Source: Gamsiella multidivaricata (taxonomy: Eukaryota; Mortierellomycota; Mortierellomycetes; Mortierellales; Mortierellaceae). From it: DNA of 64,000 nt. The translations under genes were made by a program, and so were the position numbers. This document shows, piece after piece, positions 59,101-64,000 of the stretch; the stretch's first letter is position 1; each line of letters begins with the position of its first letter. Under the pieces are notes generated by a model. That model made no database searches. It saw nothing but the letters and a program-made list of their open reading frames with translations, and was not told the origin of the DNA. The stretch lies in the NCBI RefSeq assembly GCF_025024155.1, contig NW_026251733.1:248001-312000 (forward strand). The letters run 5' to 3'.

Positions 59101-59477
59101 AAAGCATCAATATCAGTGTGGGTGATTCTCCACAGCCGGAGATGGAACTAGACCTAGATCTTGAGGACCACGGCACTACTGCGACTGACGAGCAGCAGCG
59201 CCAGTTGAACGCACACGCTTTGTTCCAGCAACAGCACCAACAGCAAATGCAGCAAATGCGCAAGAACTCGTTAGTGGCGCAACACCATTCTCTCCAGCAG
59301 CACCGAGCCTCAATCCAGATCCAGCACCAGCACCAGCAGACGTTTTATATCCCACAGATGCAGGACGACGATGATGAGGACCAAATGCAGACTATGTACG
59401 ATAACAACAGGTCCAACCACGGCAGTAACAGCAATGAGACCACTTCATCTAATCCCTCTGCTTCCTTTGACGCGTGA
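56125..59477 (+). CDS. Zn2Cys6 transcription factor with Gln-rich C-terminus
   Basis: Three exons (56125..56608, 56772..57676, 57771..59477) give 1031 residues. The fungal binuclear zinc cluster is complete: C163, C166, C173, C179, C182, C189 with spacing C-x2-C-x6-C-x5-C-x2-C-x6-C, and it starts exactly at the exon 2 boundary. The head is Ser/Pro-rich. After the cluster comes a Lys/Arg-rich, then acidic region. Two similar helices, HLERMRRIEMLL (about 336-347) and HIERMKRIELLL (about 411-422), may be dimerisation elements. The last 560 residues are rich in Gln, Ser and His with an eight-Gln run, as in activation domains. No fungal-specific middle homology domain is visible. It is convergent with acetyl-CoA synthetase; its targets are unknown. 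Confidence 0.88.
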
Positions 59478-59553
59478 GGTAACAAATTATTAGACTATCT
59501 ATCCTGTATTATAACCCACTTGTTACATATCTCTCTACTCCTCCTTACGCTGC

Positions 59554-59606
59554 AATAAAACAGTGGTCCGGATACCTTTTGAGCACCGGACGATGTGATA
59601 TTTATT
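59554..59606. terminator. Facing poly(A) signals (Zn2Cys6 factor / acetyl-CoA synthetase)
   Basis: AATAAA (+) at 59554-59559 and AATAAA (-) at 59601-59606 are 41 bp apart, inside the 189-bp gap between stop codons. Confidence 0.65.
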
Positions 59607-59666
59607 TAGCATTTACAAATACGCTTTTTTATTTTGTTTTATTTTATTTTTTTGTTAAAGTTAATC

Positions 59667-62023
59667 TTACGCCCTGGCAACACGCGCAATCAGAATATCG
59701 ACAATAGTCGGATCCGCAAGTGTCGAGATATCTCCCAAGGAGTCGGTCTCGCCCGCAACAATTTTTCTTAGGACCCTGCGCATCAGTTTTCCAGACCGTG
59801 TCTTTGGCAGGTCCTCGACCAGATAAATCCTCTTTGGTGCCGCGAAGGGCCCAATGACCTTACGAACCTGCATCATAAGCTCCTTGCCCAGGCCCCCAGC
59901 ATGATGGTTCAAGCCCGGCTTGAGACATACGAACGCATGGATGCACTGACCCGTCACCTCGTCGTCCGCACCAATAACGGCTGTCTCGGCCACGGCATGA
60001 TGCATGATCAGCGCAGACTCGATCTCGGCAGTTGACAGGCGATGGCCCGAGACGTTGATCACATCATCGACACGTCCACAGATCCAGATATACCCGTCCT
60101 TATCACGCGTTGCGCCGTCGCCGGTGAAGTAGTATCCCGGGTAGGGCCTCAGGTACGTCTCCAGGAATCGTTGGTGGTCACCATAGATTGTACGGGCAAT
60201 TGAGGGCCAGGCACGCTTGATCGCCAACACGCCCGTCACATCGTTGCCAATCAGTTCCTTGCCGCTGGCGGGATCCAAGATCGCAAGGTCAATACCAAAG
60301 AACGGCAGGGTCGCCGATCCGGCCTTGGTCGGGATAGCGCCAGGTAAGGGTGTGATAACGTGCGAACCGGTCTCGGTCTGCCAGTAGGTGTCGACGATCG
60401 CGCAGCGGCCCTTTCCGATCTTTTCGTTGTACCAGTGCCAGGCCTCTGGGTTGATGGGTTCACCGACCGTGCCAAGGACACGAAGACTCGACAGATTGTG
60501 GCCCTCGACCCATTCGTCGCCCAACCGACGGAGGGCCCGAATAGCGGTCGGGGCTGTGTAGAACTGGGTGACTTTGTGCTTCGCAATCAGTTCCCAGTAG
60601 CGAGAGGGCGTTGGGTAGGTCGGGATGGACTCGAACAAGACCGTTGTCGCGCCCAGAGCCAAGGGACCGTAGACAATATAGGTGTGTCCAGTGATCCAGC
60701 CTACATCCGCCATGCAGGCAAAAATATCACCTGGATGGTAATCAAAGACATATTTGACGGTCGCGATCGCTCCAAGGAGGTATCCCGCAGTAGTGTGCAT
60801 CACGCCCTTGGGCTTGCCCGTCGATCCTGAGGTGTATAGCAGGAACATGGGGTCCTCCGAATTCATCATTTCCGCTGGTATGTAACTCGGTTGCCTTGAA
60901 ACTTCGTCTCCCCACCAGTAATCACGTCCGGCTTTCATGGGAACATCGGCGCCTGTGCGCTGAGAGACAATGACAGTCTCGACGGACGGACAAGCTTTAA
61001 GGGCTTCGTCAACGATCTTCTTGGTGTCGACGGTCTTGCCACCGCGCTTGCCCTGGTCGGCTGTGAGGACCAGGCGCGATTTGGCGTCGAGAACACGGTC
61101 CCTGAGAGCCTCGGACGAAAAGCCCGCAAAGACGACGGAGTGGAGAGCACCGATGCGCGTGCAGGCCAGGAGAGCGATGACTGCCTCGGGTATCATGGGC
61201 ATGTAGATCGCGACGGTGTCGCCCTTCCGGATGCCGCGGGCACGCAGGGCCCCAGCAAGTTGGCTGACTTGACGGAGAAGCTGACCGTAGGTGATATGTT
61301 CAACTTGATTGGGTTCATCGGCATCGTAGATGATAGCGACCTAGATATTGGATCCCGATTGTGTTCATGCTTGTATTAGTTTCGTCGAGGCGCTGTTGTT
61401 GACGAACGGATGAATGTGGAGAAATTAGAGAGCTCCCAACCTTATCTGGAGTAGTGAGCGCATGCCGATCGACGCAGTTGTAGGAGGCGTTCAGTTGGCC
61501 GTCCAGGAACCAGGCCGTGTCACCGTACTTGAGACCGCCGTGACGGACGGTATGGAACGGCTTGAACCAGGTCAACAGCTCGGTGGCCAGCTACATTTCA
61601 TAGAAGAAAAAATTTAGCAGATGTTCAAGACGCCGGATGGATTGACCCAATGCTTCATTTTCTTCGATCTTGTTACGTCGAAGAATCCTAGCGCACACTT
61701 TTTTTTTTCTCTCACACTTTCTTTGGGTTTGATATCCCAAAAAGTCTGCTCGCATACACATCCTGTTTAAGAAGACAACGCCATTGACTCATCTGCCGGC
61801 GCTTTTATACCAAACGAAAGTACATAGTCCGCATCTAATGTTGTTTATCTTCTTCTGGAGTATGATGTACCTTGCCAAAGAATTGGTCGGGCTCCTCGAT
61901 ACTCTGTCGGTACATCTCACGATACTGCTTCATCGAGGAGATGTATGGCTCCGGACACTGTGCAGGATCCAGCAGTCGCGCGGGGACCGGAAAGAGTACA
62001 TCGTCAATCTGATCTTCTGCCAT
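59667..62023 (-). CDS. ACS1: Acetyl-CoA synthetase (AMP-forming)
   Basis: Three exons (61871..62023, 61441..61590, 59667..61340), all phase 0, give 658 residues. The enzyme converts acetate, ATP and CoA to acetyl-CoA, AMP and pyrophosphate (FacA/Acs1, EC 6.2.1.1). Visible motifs are the adenylation P-loop [14 protein letters not shown], the acetate-site segment [26 protein letters not shown], the hinge region [22 protein letters not shown] strand with [13 protein letters not shown], and the C-terminal catalytic K619 in TRSGKLMRR, the acetylation-regulated lysine. No presequence or peroxisomal end signal is evident (C-terminus ARVARA), so cytosol is likely. Intron 2 has a GTTGGG donor. The upstream region carries a GAAT/GAAC repeat. 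Confidence 0.96.
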
Positions 62024-62234
62024 AGTTCTACTGTTCAGACAGGCAGTGTGTTATAAGAAAGAAAAAAAAGGCCTACCGACAAAAATGCCGAAGCGGAGAT
62101 AGAAACAATGATTAAAGTTTAACAAGAAACACAGGGTCCGGGGTACCACACTTGACGCGTAGAAACGATGGCGGTTCATCGCCATTAGGACGAGGCTTTA
62201 CCCAGTAGGAATGACAAAAAAAAAAAAAAAAAAA

Positions 62235-62285
62235 CGAATGAACGAATGAACGAACGAACGACCGAATGAATGAATTGAATGAGAG
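62235..62285. repeat. (GAAT/GAAC)n tetranucleotide repeat
   Basis: About twelve 4-bp units of GAAT and GAAC mixed, following a 16-nt A run, about 210 bp upstream of the acetyl-CoA synthetase ATG. Confidence 0.9.
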
Positions 62286-62847
62286 ATGAAAACAGGATGG
62301 AGAAGGGCGGTTGGTGGGGAAGCATATATAGCCTATAGAGCTCTTTTGATGTGGGAAAAATCGGAAAAATCGAGACGACGATACCCCACTGGAAATAGAC
62401 CAACCTTCTTTAGACCTGAAGAGCTAGCGCGCTGCAACCTGGAAAAAAGAGCCCGCTTCTCTCGAAAGTCTACATTTTGATGGCACACCTTCACTGTTCA
62501 TTGTTCCGACTTCTGTGTCCCTGAGAGGAGATACATCAGCTAGCGAAGTCCAAACGCTGTACAAGTGTTGTTGCTGCCCTCTTCCTATCCCGTCTATGCG
62601 CACACCAGGGCTTACCTTATTTAAATTGCTGTTCCCAATCATTAGCTCCGTTAAACACTGTCGGATAATGGCGGCGGAGGGAACTCTTTGCACGAGCAAT
62701 AAAACATGGAGGACGCATAGTGTAGTGCCCGAACAACCCTCCACAAATTCAACGCTCACCATCTTTCCAGCTCATCGCAATTTCCTATCTCAGCCCACTT
62801 ACCCCTCTCGGCTTGGGGCAGGGTTTTGGTGTGTTGGTTATTTGTTG

Positions 62848-62850
<3 letters not shown>

Positions 62851-62879
<29 letters not shown>
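62851..62879. repeat. T29 homopolymer
   Basis: Twenty-nine consecutive T in the spacer upstream of acetyl-CoA synthetase. Confidence 0.95.
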
Positions 62880-63378
62880 GGTGACTAAAGATAAAACTCG
62901 GCCATCCAGCGCAGGATCTTCATGGCTCATGACAAAACCGATCTTCGATAAGTTTTTTATCGTGTTCGAGTCACCCTGTCTTGCCTTGTGCTCCACGCGA
63001 CCATACGTTACAACACACCGTGCGTGTTACACACATGTATTTAATAAATCTATGATCTATGTATTATGGCGGGTTTTATTATTGTGGGGTGTGGGGGAGC
63101 ACTTTCAAGTCTATTACAATCAAAAAAAATCAAAAAAACGATGCGGGCGATAACAGTGGTATAAAAAAAAAACTAGATGAAGAAAGTCCAAGGAGGACCA
63201 GGAGAATAAGAGTAAAAAAACAAGGCCTAGTGTGAAGCGTGTCAAGGTAACAGATGGACCATCAGACAGTAGCCCTCAGGAAGGGAAGGGCGAGTATATG
63301 TACATACACGACGATGGCGATGTCAAGGTGGTAGTGCCCGTGACGGAAGCGGTACTTGTAGTCCCTGGAATGTACAAC

Positions 63379-64000
63379 CTACTCATGCCTTGGCTTTATA
63401 CCGTCTGCGCCGGACGCTGCTGCTTCAATTGGAACTTGGCCATTGACCGTTGGTGTGCCTTGACTAGAAAGTCATAAAAAAGATAATTTTAAATATTGAG
63501 TCACTTACTTCCGCTTGATAATAGAAAGACAAGGGAAAAAAAAGAAAAAGGAGAAGATAAAAGAAAACATTGCTGCGTATACCTTGAGCAACCGACAAGG
63601 AGTCATTTAGACCAGACGCCGATAACGATGACGATGACATGGACGATATCAGCGGGTGTGGTGGCAATGCCGCAGACGTCGATGTCGGCAGTGACGTGTA
63701 GGTCGCATGGTGGAGCATCTGTGGGCTCGCCATCTTGGACTCATATGAGGCGTGATGATATGGCTGGGGGTGATGGAGATGCGAGCTGTCCTCGTTTGAT
63801 GGTGGTGAGGGCGAGTAGTGTAGGTCGGAATCGACATTATGCATGCTGTGCGAGAATTGAAGGCTCTTCAGATCTGTATCGGAGTGGTACCCCGGGTGGT
63901 GGAGCGAGTCCGCCGACTGCAGGGAAGAGTACGAGCTGGGTGTCAACGACTCTTGCGGCATTGCCTGGCTCATAGGACCGGGCTGGCCCTGCTGCTGCTG
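63379..64000 (-). CDS. C-terminal part of a Ser/His/Pro/Gln-rich protein, cut by window end
   Basis: The exon from beyond 64000 down to 63583 is open and starts in a Gln run. It encodes low-complexity sequence rich in Ser, His, Pro and Tyr (YHSDTDLKSLQFSHS, HHPQPYHH), the kind of tail found in fungal transcription regulators. A GTATAC donor at 63582 follows. The last exon is ambiguous: acceptor CTTTCTAG gives a stop at 63396, while the next AG (TCAAG) gives a frame ending KPRHE with a stop at 63379; codon use favours the latter. The N-terminal domain that would identify it lies outside the window. Confidence 0.6.

Larger units (their letters stand above)
62024..63378 (-). other. Acetyl-CoA synthetase promoter region and spacer
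   Basis: 1.36 kb between the synthetase start and the end of the next minus-strand gene. It holds an A run and (GAAC/GAAT)n at 62221-62285 and a 29-nt T run at 62851-62879. Open frames here have no recognisable content. Confidence 0.5.

Noticed and set aside
1..64000. tRNA, rRNA, CRISPR and intact transposon genes
   Set aside because: No B-box plus cloverleaf, no rRNA-like segment, no spaced short repeats and no transposase or reverse-transcriptase motif were found by reading; a covariance-model and repeat-library scan would be decisive.

Overview
The window is nuclear DNA of a filamentous fungus. Genes are split by many short GT-AG introns (mostly about 60-160 nt), coding codons prefer C or G in the third position, AATAAA-type poly(A) signals follow most genes, and the gene set is eukaryotic and fungal (Atg11, a DASH Spc34-like protein, Atp19, an EasF/EgtD-type methyltransferase, a yapsin-like protease, a Zn2Cys6 regulator). 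The HSPA12-like Hsp70, the cysteine-rich GPI protein and the intron density suggest an early-diverging lineage such as Mortierellomycotina. That placement is an inference. I see no rRNA, tRNA, CRISPR array or intact transposon.

Layout. 0.25-5.3 kb: a cysteine-rich GPI-anchored secreted protein (+), an IFRD-family protein (-) and a stand-alone histidine-betaine-type methyltransferase (-). 5.8-15.8 kb: a YbjQ/DUF74 protein (+), the retromer core Vps35 (+), an EST1/SMG7-like protein (-) and a 74-residue orphan (+). 16.8-29.9 kb, all minus strand: Atg11, a fatty-acid-hydroxylase-superfamily enzyme and a NIPA-type magnesium transporter. 30.4-32.1 kb: ATP synthase subunit k (-) and the inner-membrane protease Imp1 (+), divergent from a 194-bp promoter. 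34.2-42.4 kb, all plus: a GPI-type aspartic protease, a SUN-domain protein and a DASH Spc34-like protein. 42.7-49.2 kb: an HSPA12-like Hsp70 with a prion-like head (-), an FMP46-type thioredoxin-fold protein (+) and a transglutaminase-core protein (-). 49.2-56.1 kb is gene-poor and holds only degraded-looking fragments and simple repeats. 56.1-62.0 kb: a Zn2Cys6 transcription factor (+) facing acetyl-CoA synthetase (-). The window ends in the 3' part of a Ser/His-rich gene (-).

The genes do not form one pathway. Vps35 and Atg11 serve membrane recycling and selective autophagy; Atp19 and Imp1 both act at the mitochondrial inner membrane and share a promoter interval; the zinc-cluster gene beside acetyl-CoA synthetase is a possible but unproven regulator pair. 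All exon joins were traced by hand, requiring splice-site dinucleotides and continuous reading phase. The most unusual structural points are a probable 2-nt micro-exon in the YbjQ gene, a GC-AG intron in VPS35, and four convergent gene pairs whose poly(A) signals face each other at 30-44 bp.
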